Shown here: positions 25,426-33,297 of the stretch, in pieces | Layout: the number at the start of each line of letters is the position of its first letter | Numbering within the stretch: position 1 is the stretch's first letter | Source of the DNA: Myxococcales bacterium | GTDB lineage: Bacteria > Myxococcota > Myxococcia > Myxococcales > JAKAPL01 | Direction of reading: 5' to 3' | DNA: 64,000 nucleotides | NCBI GenBank assembly: GCA_021783235.1 | Contig: JAJXUD010000017.1 | Span: forward strand, 1-64,000 | Notes under the pieces: generated by a model | The model's input: only the letters and a program-made list of their open reading frames with translations | What the model was told of the DNA's origin: nothing | Databases searched by the model: none | Position numbers and translations under genes: made by a program

Positions 25426-27000
25426 CTACTTGGGCATCGGCGCCGCCGCCAGAACCGCCTTGAGATCCTCGTCCGTGAAGGTGAACGCACCGCCGAAGAA
25501 GAGCTCGCGACCGCCGAGCGTGTAGCCGCGCCCCTCCGCGGCGACGACGTTGCGCTGGGCGCAGTTGAAGCGGAAGCCGCTGTAAGAGTCGCAGTTGAGG
25601 GCGTCGTCGACGCCGCCCCGCACCTCGAAGTGATCGAGGAAGCGAGCGGTGAGGTAGCTCCGCAGCCGGGGGAGCGGCTGGTAGAAGTCATTGAAATCGA
25701 AGAGGTCGGTGGTGAAGCGCAGGTCGTTGCCGAGGAGGTTCACGTCGACGCCGCCGCCGGCGGTGCTCTCGATGATGCCGAGGCGGAACGTCGCGGGCTC
25801 GATCGTCTTCGCGAACTCTCCTGAGAACTTGAACGAGCGCGTGGTGGTAATGACCTGCTGGGCCGGCTCCTGGGTCAGCGGCGCCGCGGGCGTCGTCTGG
25901 GTGAAGGCGAACTGCGGCGTGCCGCGCGAGTCGTCCACCACTTGGACCAGATAGTACTTGTCCGCCTTCGGGATGAGCTTGAGGTTCAGGTAGCCCTTGG
26001 CGGCCGCCTCGCCCCACATGTAGTCGACGTCCATGGAGACCTCGGTCTGCATGCCGACGATCCGATCGACGAGCGTGGACGCGCCCGTGAGCGTCCGATC
26101 GAGCTTGTCCCCGAGCGCCTTGTCGTTGACGAGCCGCCCGATCGGCCCCTCGCCCTGATCGATCCGCTTCGTGATGTCCTGCACGTTGCGCAGCGAGTCG
26201 TCGAGGTGGCCGAGGGTCGTCTTGAGGCTCGCGAAGTTCTCGGCGAGGCTGCCCTTGTTGGCGCCGAGGACCTGGTCGAGGGTGGCGAGCGCCTGACGCG
26301 CCTCGTCGCTGGCCACCCGGACGTTCTCGACGATCTCGCCGACGTTGCCTCGCTGCGCCGAGGCGATCGAGGCGAGCTGGGCCGAGAGCCGCTGGAAGTT
26401 CCCGAGCGTCTCGTCGAGCCGCTCGCCGTTGATGGCGACCGTCCGGTCGAGAGTCGAGCTGACGGCCGAGAGGTTGCGCACGATCTGCTGGATCGAGCCC
26501 TGCTGGCCGGCCATGACGTTGCGCAGCTCCTTCGTTACGGCCTGGATGTCGTCGGTGATCTTGCCGAGCGCCTGGAAGATCTGCTGCATGCCGGCCTGGT
26601 CGACGACGTTCACGATCTGGCCGCCGTCCTTCATCAGCGGCGCCTGCTCCGATCCCGCGTAGAGATCCAAAACGTACTCGCCGAGGATGGAGGCGGATCG
26701 CTTGGTGATGGCCCCGTCGGTCCGCAGCTTCACGGTCTTCAGGATGCGCAAGCCGATGCGGGCGTACTGCCCTTCGTAGAGCGTGATCGAGGTCACCTCG
26801 CCCACCGCGATGCCGGCGATGAGCACCTGCGTCTTCTTCTCGAGCCCGGAGGCGTCGTGGAAGACGGCGAAGCAGTCGACGCTGTCCTCCTTCGAGAGTC
26901 CCCCCTTGTGAACGAAGGTGTAGAAGCCGATGAAGGCCCCGATGGCCACGAGGACGAAGAGGCCGACCTTGAACGGCGTGACGAACGAGCGGAGCTTCAT
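25426..27000 (-). CDS. MCE/MlaD family lipid-transport protein with long coiled coil and barrel-like C-terminus
   Basis: 524 residues. One transmembrane helix (FKVGLFVLVAIGAFIGFY) precedes a single MCE domain (about residues 40-120, VLIAGIAVGEVTSITLYEGQ). About 220 residues of amphipathic helix follow, with periodic Leu/Ile (for example IVRNLSAVSSTLDRTVAING). The last 180 residues are beta-rich, with Tyr/Phe-alternating strands such as NLLGNDLRFTTDLFDF, YLTARFLDHFEVRGGVDD and LFFGGAFTFTDEDLKAVL. The end resembles an outer-membrane barrel. The protein may therefore bridge the inner membrane, the periplasm and the outer membrane in phospholipid transport. Its start overlaps the MlaF stop as ATGA. 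Confidence 0.85.
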   Translation of the reverse strand: MKLRSFVTPFKVGLFVLVAIGAFIGFYTFVHKGGLSKEDSVDCFAVFHDASGLEKKTQVLIAGIAVGEVTSITLYEGQYARIGLRILKTVKLRTDGAITKRSASILGEYVLDLYAGSEQAPLMKDGGQIVNVVDQAGMQQIFQALGKITDDIQAVTKELRNVMAGQQGSIQQIVRNLSAVSSTLDRTVAINGERLDETLGNFQRLSAQLASIASAQRGNVGEIVENVRVASDEARQALATLDQVLGANKGSLAENFASLKTTLGHLDDSLRNVQDITKRIDQGEGPIGRLVNDKALGDKLDRTLTGASTLVDRIVGMQTEVSMDVDYMWGEAAAKGYLNLKLIPKADKYYLVQVVDDSRGTPQFAFTQTTPAAPLTQEPAQQVITTTRSFKFSGEFAKTIEPATFRLGIIESTAGGGVDVNLLGNDLRFTTDLFDFNDFYQPLPRLRSYLTARFLDHFEVRGGVDDALNCDSYSGFRFNCAQRNVVAAEGRGYTLGGRELFFGGAFTFTDEDLKAVLAAAPMPK

Positions 27001-27743
27001 GCCCGACCGAACCAGAGCGAGAGGAATCGCTGCACGAACGGGTGGCGGCTCTGGCGGACCTCGTCCGGGGGACCCTCGGCGGCGATGAGCCCGTCGTTGA
27101 GGACCGCGATCCGATCGGCGACATGGAAGGCCGACCCGATGTCGTGGCTGATGACGACCGAGGTGACGCCGAGCTGCCGCTTGGCCTCGAGGATCATGTC
27201 GTCGACGTAGTCGGTGGTGATGGGGTCGAGGCCGGTGGTGGGCTCGTCGTAGAGCACGATCTTGGGGTCGAGCGCCAGGGCGCGCGCGAGCCCGACGCGC
27301 TTTCGCATGCCGCCCGACAGCTCGGCGGGGAACTTCGCCTCGACGCCGCGCAGCCCGACGACCTCGAGCTTCTGCCGCACCCGCTCGCGCACCTCGGCCT
27401 CGGAGAGCTTCGTGTGCTCCCGGAGCGGGAAGCCGACGTTCTCGCCGACGGTCATCGAATCGAAGAGGGCCGCCGCCTGGAAGACCATGCCGAACTTGGC
27501 GCGGACCCGCTGCAGCTCCCGCTCGTCGAGCTCCTCGATGGGCTCCCCCTCCACGACGACGCTGCCGCGATCGGGGCGCAACAGGCCGATGACGTGCTTC
27601 ATGAGGACGGACTTCCCGGATCCCGATCCGCCGAGAATGACCGTGGTCGTCCCCTCGTCGACCTCGAGGTTCACGCCGCGCAGCACGTGGTTCTCGCCGA
27701 AGGACTTGTGCAGGTCGATCACCTGGATCATCGGCCGGGCCAT
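26997..27743 (-). CDS. mlaF: ABC transporter ATP-binding protein, MlaF type
   Basis: 248 residues. Walker A GGSGSGKS (about residue 38), Q-loop FGMVFQAAALFDSMTVGENV, signature LSGGMRKRVGLARAL (about 142) and Walker B IVLYDEPTTGLDPI are intact. The wording of the Q-loop and signature is typical of the Mkl/MlaF family. It would power the MlaE permease and the MCE protein in retrograde or anterograde phospholipid movement. No MlaB-type STAS gene and no MlaC or MlaA gene is nearby. It starts 4 bp after the MlaE stop, and its own stop overlaps the MCE start. Confidence 0.92.
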   Translation of the reverse strand: MARPMIQVIDLHKSFGENHVLRGVNLEVDEGTTTVILGGSGSGKSVLMKHVIGLLRPDRGSVVVEGEPIEELDERELQRVRAKFGMVFQAAALFDSMTVGENVGFPLREHTKLSEAEVRERVRQKLEVVGLRGVEAKFPAELSGGMRKRVGLARALALDPKIVLYDEPTTGLDPITTDYVDDMILEAKRQLGVTSVVISHDIGSAFHVADRIAVLNDGLIAAEGPPDEVRQSRHPFVQRFLSLWFGRA

Positions 27744-27746
27744 CGG

Positions 27747-28610
27747 CTAGCCCGGCCCCCTCGCGGCGTGGGTGCTCCAGAACGACGCGAGGAGCAAGGA
27801 GAGAAAGTAGTCGACCACGAGCACCGTGACCGAGCCCATCACGACCGCCTCGTTCGTGGCGGTGCCGACGCCCTTCGCGCCGCCCTTCGCGTTGTAGCCC
27901 TTGTAACAGGCGATGAGCGAGATGAGGAGGCCGAAGACCGCCGCCTTGATGAGTCCGCCCAGGATGTCCTCGGGATCGACCCAGGTCCGGATGCGGCCGA
28001 GGAAGGTCGCTGCGTCCACCCCCATGCCGAAGACCGCGACCAGGTAGGCGCCCATGATGCCCACGGTGTCGAAGAGCATCGTGAGCACCGGCATCATGGC
28101 GACGCAGGCCACGACGCGCGGCACGACGAGGTACTGCAAGGGGTCGACCGCCATGGTCGCGAGGGCGTCGATCTGCTCGGAGACGCGCATCGATCCGAGC
28201 TCGGTCGCGATGGCCGAACCGACCCTCGCCGTCACCATCAGCCCCGCGAAGACCGGCGCGAGCTCGCGAGAGAGCGAGAGGGCGACCGTCGCGCCGACGA
28301 GCCCCTGGGCGTCGAAGAGCGAGAAGGCGTGGTAGGTCTGGACCGCGAAGACCATGCCGGTGAAGAGGCCGGTGATGCCGACGACGAAGATCGAGCCGAC
28401 GCCGATGTAGTCGAGCTGGGCGACGAGGTTCTTCAGACGGTACGGCGGGCGGAAGAGCCAGACCGCCGTCTGGAGGCCCATCAGCGCGATGCCCCCGACG
28501 TCCTCGACGAGCTGGATGGCGCTGCGGCCGACCGACTCGACGGCCTCGACGGCCTCCTGCGTCGCCGCCTGCCCCGCCGAAGGGGCCTCCTCTCGCCCGC
28601 CGGTGCTCAA
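27747..28610 (-). CDS. mlaE: ABC transporter permease, MlaE family
   Basis: 287 residues if read from the TTG at 28610 that overlaps the alr stop as TTGA; no other good start precedes the conserved region. After a hydrophilic N-terminus of about 45 residues come the MlaE hallmarks: GMVFAVQTYHAFSLF, LSRELAPVFAGLMVTARVGS, ATELGSMRVSEQIDAL and VPRVVACVAMMPVLT. The extra N-terminal segment makes it somewhat longer than the usual 260 residues. It is the inner-membrane permease of the lipid transporter formed with MlaF and the MCE protein. Coupling to alanine racemase puts envelope lipid traffic and peptidoglycan precursor synthesis on one transcript. Confidence 0.9.
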   Translation of the reverse strand: MSTGGREEAPSAGQAATQEAVEAVESVGRSAIQLVEDVGGIALMGLQTAVWLFRPPYRLKNLVAQLDYIGVGSIFVVGITGLFTGMVFAVQTYHAFSLFDAQGLVGATVALSLSRELAPVFAGLMVTARVGSAIATELGSMRVSEQIDALATMAVDPLQYLVVPRVVACVAMMPVLTMLFDTVGIMGAYLVAVFGMGVDAATFLGRIRTWVDPEDILGGLIKAAVFGLLISLIACYKGYNAKGGAKGVGTATNEAVVMGSVTVLVVDYFLSLLLASFWSTHAARGPG

Positions 28611-29755
28611 GCCGCCGCGACCCGGGGAACCCGCGACGAGATGCCACAGAGGACCTCGTAATCGATGGTGTCCCCCGCCCGGGCGAGCTCCCCGACCGGG
28701 ATCTCGGCCCCGCCCTGCCGGCCGAGCAGCACCACCTCGTCCCCCACCGACGCCCCCGGCACGTCGGTGACGTCGGCGACGCAGAGATCCATCGTGATGA
28801 CCCCGACGACCGGGGCGCGCCGCCCGCGCACGAGCACCGAGACCTTGCCCGAGAAGCCTCGCCGGTAGCCGTCCGCGTAGCCCACCGCCAGAGTCGCGAG
28901 GACACTCGGCCGCGAGGTCACGAAGCGGCCGCCGTAGCTGACCGGAGAGCCCTTGGGGAGCCGCTTGACCTGGAGGATCTCGGTGATCCAGCGGAGCGCG
29001 GGCCGCAGCGAGACGCGCCCTCGCAGCCGCTCGGCGGGCACGTAGCCGTAGAGCATGAGCCCCGGACGCAGGAGCGTCCCGTGGGCCCAGGGCAGCTCCA
29101 GCGCCGCGGCGCTGTTCGCGAGGTGGAGCCAGGTGGGGGCGTGGCCTGCGGCGCGGACCTGCGCCACCGCGGCGTCGAAGCGCTCGCCCTGGAGCCGGAC
29201 GCTCGGCTCGTCGCCCTGGTCGGCGTTCGCGAAGTGGCTGCAGACTCCCTCGAATTCGACGCCCCGCTCGCGGGCCGCCCGCGCGAACGCCGGGACGTCC
29301 TCGGGGAGCACGCCGAGCCGGCCCATCCCGCTGTCGACCTTGAGGTGGGCGCGGGGACGCCTCCCGAGCCGGCCCGCGCTGGCCGCGAGCGCGTCGAGCT
29401 GCTCCAGCCGGTAGACGACGGGGGTGAGTTCGTACTCGAAGAGGACGGAGCAGTCGCTCCCGAAGGCGCCGTCGAGGACGAGAACGGGGACGCGGACGCC
29501 CCGCTCGCGCAGCTCGATCCCCTCCTCGACGAGCGCGACGCCGAGCCAGTCGATGCCGGCCGCCTCGAGCGCCGGCCCGACGAGCGTCGCGCCGTGCCCG
29601 TACGCGTCGGCCTTGACCACCCCGAGCACGGGACGACCGGGCGCGACGCGGCGAATCTCGCGAAGGTTCTCGGCGAGCGCCTCGGTGTCGACCACGGCCC
29701 GCGTGGGACGGACGAGCGGCGACACCTCGCCCCCGGAGTGACTCTCGAGCCCCAT
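28607..29755 (-). CDS. alr: Alanine racemase
   Basis: 382 residues, the usual size. The PLP lysine is in VLGVVKADAYGHG (about residue 48). The barrel contains SHFANAD and WLHLANSAA, and the beta-domain has SYGG and VGYADGYRRG motifs, with MDLCVADVT near residue 320. The enzyme converts L-Ala to D-Ala for peptidoglycan in the cytoplasm. The stop codon overlaps the TTG start of the MlaE gene. The 133 bp upstream separate it from the divergent zinc-ribbon gene. Confidence 0.95.
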   Translation of the reverse strand: MGLESHSGGEVSPLVRPTRAVVDTEALAENLREIRRVAPGRPVLGVVKADAYGHGATLVGPALEAAGIDWLGVALVEEGIELRERGVRVPVLVLDGAFGSDCSVLFEYELTPVVYRLEQLDALAASAGRLGRRPRAHLKVDSGMGRLGVLPEDVPAFARAARERGVEFEGVCSHFANADQGDEPSVRLQGERFDAAVAQVRAAGHAPTWLHLANSAAALELPWAHGTLLRPGLMLYGYVPAERLRGRVSLRPALRWITEILQVKRLPKGSPVSYGGRFVTSRPSVLATLAVGYADGYRRGFSGKVSVLVRGRRAPVVGVITMDLCVADVTDVPGASVGDEVVLLGRQGGAEIPVGELARAGDTIDYEVLCGISSRVPRVAAA

Positions 29756-29888
29756 TCGCCGAGGTCACCATGCCCCCCCTGAGCTGTCAAGAAAACGAGA
29801 GTTTGGCCGTGCCTCGCGCCGAAGGCTTTGGCCTCCGAGGGGACAAAGGTGCTACCTTGCCCCCTCTTCCCTTCGAGAGGCCAGCCAC

Positions 29889-30407
29889 ATGCCCGCCATT
29901 CCCCGCGTCGGCGGCGAAGTCGACGCCGCCTGCACCCGCTGCAAGATGGAGCTCGCCCACACCATCCTCGCCATGGTGGGCTCCAAGATCGCTCGCGTCC
30001 GCTGCAACACCTGCGGCAGCGAGCACGCCTACCACGCGGCGAACGCCGCCCCGCGCGCCCCCCGGGCCCGGCGCGCCTCTCGCGCCGCGGCCCCGCAGCG
30101 CCCCAAGGCGCGAGCGGAGGCCCAGGCGGCCGCGGCTGGGGGAGACCTCGACGCGCTGCTCGCCGGCAAGGACCTCTCCCGGCCGCGCCGCTACGCGCCG
30201 AAGGAGGACTTCGCGAAGGACGACGTCCTCGAGCACCCCACCTTCGGTCTCGGCGTGGTGCTGACCATCCGCGGCGACCGCTTCGACGCGCTGTTCCGGT
30301 CGGGGATCAAGACGCTGGCGCACAAGAAGGGGCAGCCGTCCCACGTGGCGAAGCGGCTCGCCGAGGCGCCGCGGCCGGAGGAGGCCGAGGCCGCGGAGGA
30401 AGGCTGA
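29889..30407 (+). CDS. Hypothetical zinc-ribbon protein with CarD-like C-terminal segment
   Basis: 172 residues. Two CxxC knuckles (CTRCKME at about residues 16-22 and CNTCGSEH at about 39-46) form a probable zinc ribbon. A basic Arg/Ala/Pro linker follows. The last 70 residues contain YAPKEDFAKDDVLEHPTFGLGVVLTIRGDRFDALF split around a Gly-Val turn, a pattern that resembles SH3-like KOW/CarD folds. A nucleic-acid or RNA-polymerase role is possible but unproven. Proteins of this build seem to recur in myxobacterial genomes; this is recall, not a search. The gene stands alone between divergent alr and the convergent RluA-type gene. Confidence 0.7.
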   Translation: MPAIPRVGGEVDAACTRCKMELAHTILAMVGSKIARVRCNTCGSEHAYHAANAAPRAPRARRASRAAAPQRPKARAEAQAAAAGGDLDALLAGKDLSRPRRYAPKEDFAKDDVLEHPTFGLGVVLTIRGDRFDALFRSGIKTLAHKKGQPSHVAKRLAEAPRPEEAEAAEEG

Positions 30408-30450
30408 CGGCGATCGGGGCCGTGACCTCGGAGCGCCCGCGGTACCGCGC

Positions 30451-31098
30451 TCACCGCTCCAGCTCGCGCGGCGGAGGCGCCTCGATCTCGACGGCCTCGC
30501 CCGTCGCCGGCTGCGCGAAGGCGAGCCGGTGGGCGTGCAGGAAGAGCCGAACCCCGGGGCGCGGGCGGACGCCCTCGGGCGAGCGGTAGTGCGGCTCGCC
30601 CACGATGGGCATGCCGGCCTCCGCCAGCGCGATCCGGATCTGATGGGTCCGGCCGGTGAGCGGCCGGATCTCGAGCAGCGCCCCCTCCCCCCGCGGGCCC
30701 AGGAGCGTCCAGCCCGTCACGGCCCGCTGCCCGTGCTCGCCCGCCCGCGCGACCCGCACGAAGCCGCGTCGCGCCGGCACGAGATCCTGGACGATCTCTC
30801 CCCCGGGCGCGACGGGCCCGGGGGCGACCCAGGCGAGGTAGCGCTTCTCGACCTCCCGCCGCTCGAAGGCGAGGCAGAGCCTCCGATGCGCCTCCTCGGA
30901 CCGGGCGAAGACGACGACGCCGCTCGTCTCGCGGTCGAGCCGGTGGACCACGAGGAGCCGCTCGCCGACGAGCCGCTCGAGCTCCTCCCGCAGCGTGGGG
31001 GCGCCCGGCGTGCGGCCCGGGATGGTGAGCAGCCCCGCGGGCTTCAGGACCGCGACGAGCGACTCGTCCCGCCAGAGGATGGCGTCGGGACCGATCAA
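30451..31098 (-). CDS. RluA-family pseudouridine synthase
   Basis: 215 residues from the TTG at 31098, which overlaps the upstream stop as TTGA; the frame further upstream is inside the receiver-PilZ gene. The catalytic Asp is in VHRLDRETSGVVVFA (about residue 55). GRTHQIRIALAEAGMPIVGEPHY near residue 155 is the RluA signature, and the start VLKPAGLL is typical. It isomerises uridine in rRNA or tRNA. The exact site cannot be assigned. There is no S4 domain, as in the short RluA/TruC subgroup. Confidence 0.88.
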   Translation of the reverse strand: MIGPDAILWRDESLVAVLKPAGLLTIPGRTPGAPTLREELERLVGERLLVVHRLDRETSGVVVFARSEEAHRRLCLAFERREVEKRYLAWVAPGPVAPGGEIVQDLVPARRGFVRVARAGEHGQRAVTGWTLLGPRGEGALLEIRPLTGRTHQIRIALAEAGMPIVGEPHYRSPEGVRPRPGVRLFLHAHRLAFAQPATGEAVEIEAPPPRELER

Positions 31099-32084
31099 CG
31101 CCGGGGCAGGTGGGTCAAGGGCGCGCGCTCGCGGAAGAACTGCTCGAGCAGGTGCCGGGTCGCCTCGGGGAGATGCGCGAGCGAGATCCCCGCCCCCGAG
31201 GCGATCCGCGCGCCGCCGCCCTGCCCATCGCGAACCCACTCGACGCACCCCTCGGCCTCCAGGGCGCCCGCGAACGGCAGCTCGATGCGGACCTTCACCA
31301 GGTCGCCGACCCGTGGCAGGAACGACGTCGCGACGAAGACGCCGCCCGTGCGCAGGTCCCCGCTCGTCCCGACGTAGAGGTTGTGGCGGCTGAAGAGGTT
31401 GATGCCCGCCTCGAACCGGTCGAGCGACGGTGCAGGGGCCTTGGGAACCTGGCCGAGCTCCTCCTCGATCATCGCGAGGATGCCCGCCGCGCCGCTCTGC
31501 GGAGGAAGAGGAGGCCTCGGGCGGGCGGCGAGACCGTTCGGGGACGGCCTCGCCGCGGAGGTGGCCTGCGCGTGGAGGGGAGCCCTGCGCGGCTGCGGCG
31601 GCTCGGGCGTGAGGTCGATCTCGAGGCCGAGCTCGGCGGCGGCGGCGGCGCTGGGCAGCGCCTCCTCGAGCGGTTCGAGCACGTCCACCTCGGGCAAAAG
31701 CTGCTCCGCGACCGCGTCCGCCGGAGAGGCGAGGAGCGCCTCCTTCGCGATCGCGCCGTCGGCGCCGCAGGCGGCGGCGAGCCGCGCGACCCGGCCGGAG
31801 TCCTGCCCGCCGTCGATGACGAGGAGCTTGAAGCCGAGATCGGCGCGGAGCGAGGCGAGCGTCCGCTCGACGTCGTCGATGGAGACGTCGGGGAGGAACG
31901 GGTCGACGAGGACGAGATCCGGGTGGATGAGCCGGACCATGTCCTCGGTGAAGCCGTTGCCGGACGAGAGCGTGTCGACCTCGTGGCCGGCGGCCGAGAG
32001 ATCGCGGGCGAGCATCCCACGCACGGGCTCGATGGCCTCGACGAGGAGGATGCGCAAGGCGCGGTCGGGATCGGTCTCGGACAT
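31095..32084 (-). CDS. Receiver-like and PilZ domain protein
   Basis: 329 residues. The N-terminal 120 residues have a response-regulator receiver fold with the phosphorylatable Asp in PDLVLVDPFLPD (about 60) and a Lys at AIAKEA, but the acidic pair normally following strand 1 reads VEA. A Pro-rich linker leads to a C-terminal PilZ domain (about 225-320) with DLRTGGVFVATSFLPRVGDLVKVRIELP, of the kind common in myxobacterial motility clusters; the c-di-GMP RxxxR motif is not obvious. It lies between PilT (22 bp upstream) and the pseudouridine synthase (TTGA overlap). Control of type IV pilus retraction is a reasonable inference. Confidence 0.82.
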   Translation of the reverse strand: MSETDPDRALRILLVEAIEPVRGMLARDLSAAGHEVDTLSSGNGFTEDMVRLIHPDLVLVDPFLPDVSIDDVERTLASLRADLGFKLLVIDGGQDSGRVARLAAACGADGAIAKEALLASPADAVAEQLLPEVDVLEPLEEALPSAAAAAELGLEIDLTPEPPQPRRAPLHAQATSAARPSPNGLAARPRPPLPPQSGAAGILAMIEEELGQVPKAPAPSLDRFEAGINLFSRHNLYVGTSGDLRTGGVFVATSFLPRVGDLVKVRIELPFAGALEAEGCVEWVRDGQGGGARIASGAGISLAHLPEATRHLLEQFFRERAPLTHLPRR

Positions 32085-32106
32085 CGGCGGTGGGCCGCTT
32101 CCTCAG

Positions 32107-33198
32107 TCAGCCCTGCATCTCGACGCCCATCAGGAACTGCCGCTCGAAGTCGGCGGGGCTCGAGGCGTTGGCCTTGGCCACCTCGGCGCTGATGAGCTGG
32201 GCCCGCAAGAGCTCCCCGAGGTGCTGATCGAAGCTCTGCATCCCGTGGACCCTCCCCTGCTCGATGATCTTGCGGAGCTGGCCGGACTTCGACGGGTCGC
32301 GGATGGCGTCGGCGACCGAGAGGGTGGTGAGCATCACCTCGACGGCGGGGACGAGCCCCGCGCCGTCCTGCCGCGGCAGGAGCCGCTGCGAGACGATGCC
32401 CCGGAGGTTGTCGACGAGGCGGGACCGGACGGACGCCTGCTCCTCCACCGGGAACATGCCGACGAACCGGCCGATGCTCCGCGCCGAGTCGGGCGTGTGG
32501 ATCGAGGTGATGACGAGGTGACCGGTCTCCGCCGCCTTGAGGCAGATCTCGGCGGTCTCCCGATCGCGCAGCTCCCCCACCATGATGACGTCGGGATCCT
32601 GGCGCAGCGCCGCCCGCAGCGCGGTCTGGAAGCCCTCGGTGTCCGCGCCGACCTCGCGCTGGATGAGGACCGACTTGCCGTCGCCGAAGACGAACTCGAT
32701 GGGGTCCTCGATGGTGACGATGTGGAGCCGGTCGTTCTTGTTGATCCGGTCCAGGATGGCCGCGATGGTGCTCGACTTGCCGTTGCCCGTCGCCCCGGTG
32801 ACGAGGATGAGCCCCTGCCGCGCGCCCGCCACCGCCTCGACGACGGGCGGGAGGTTCAGCTGCGTGAAGTCGCGCACCTCGAACGGGATCACCCGCATGA
32901 CGAGCCCGAGGCTGCCGCGCTGGCGCAGGATGTTCACGCGGAAGCGCGAGAGGCCCGTCACCGAGAAGCTGCGGTCGGCCTCGCGGGGGATCTCGAGGGC
33001 GCCGGTCGGCTCTCCCTCCGGCACGAGGATCAGCTCGGCGATCGCCTTCGTGTCGTCGGCGGAGAGCCGATCGAGCCGGGCCGAGAGCAGCTCTCCGTTG
33101 ATCCGGTAGACCGGCGGGTAGCCGGCCTCGAAGTGGATGTCGCTCGCCCCTTTTCGGACGCCGAGCGAGAGCAGGTTCTGAAAGGCTTCGCGGTTCAC
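32107..33198 (-). CDS. pilT: Type IV pilus retraction ATPase, PilT/PilU family
   Basis: 363 residues, starting at a GTG with AGGAGGT 7 nt upstream. Landmarks are ASDIHFEAGYPPVYRINGEL at the N-terminus, Walker A GATGNGKSSTIAA (about residue 132), the Asp box IVTIEDPIEF, Walker B VIMVGELRDRETAE, the His box TGHLVITSIHTPDSA, and the C-terminal GMQSFDQHLGELL. In PilT, AIRNLIREGK is usual in the retraction motif region; here AIRDPSKSGQLRKIIEQG is the counterpart. The hexamer would depolymerise pili at the inner membrane and drive twitching motility. A receiver-PilZ protein follows in the same operon. No other pilus gene is in the window, so this may be an extra paralogue. Confidence 0.93.
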   Translation of the reverse strand: MNREAFQNLLSLGVRKGASDIHFEAGYPPVYRINGELLSARLDRLSADDTKAIAELILVPEGEPTGALEIPREADRSFSVTGLSRFRVNILRQRGSLGLVMRVIPFEVRDFTQLNLPPVVEAVAGARQGLILVTGATGNGKSSTIAAILDRINKNDRLHIVTIEDPIEFVFGDGKSVLIQREVGADTEGFQTALRAALRQDPDVIMVGELRDRETAEICLKAAETGHLVITSIHTPDSARSIGRFVGMFPVEEQASVRSRLVDNLRGIVSQRLLPRQDGAGLVPAVEVMLTTLSVADAIRDPSKSGQLRKIIEQGRVHGMQSFDQHLGELLRAQLISAEVAKANASSPADFERQFLMGVEMQG

Positions 33199-33205
33199 GG
33201 TCGGG

Positions 33206-33212
33206 ACCTCCT
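33206..33212 (-). promoter_or_regulatory. Ribosome binding site for pilT
   Basis: AGGAGGT on the minus strand lies 7 nt before the GTG at 33198 and supports that non-ATG start. Confidence 0.85.
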
Positions 33213-33297
33213 CGCCCAGCGGGCGATTCGAACAAAATAGCTCATTCGGCGAGGGAGCGTCGACCTCCCCTCCCCGCGCGGGGCTGCCCGACGCGCC

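Noticed and set aside
29787-29792. TTGACA on the minus strand as a -35 box for alr
   Set aside because: No matching -10 at proper spacing, and the distance to the ATG would leave almost no leader.
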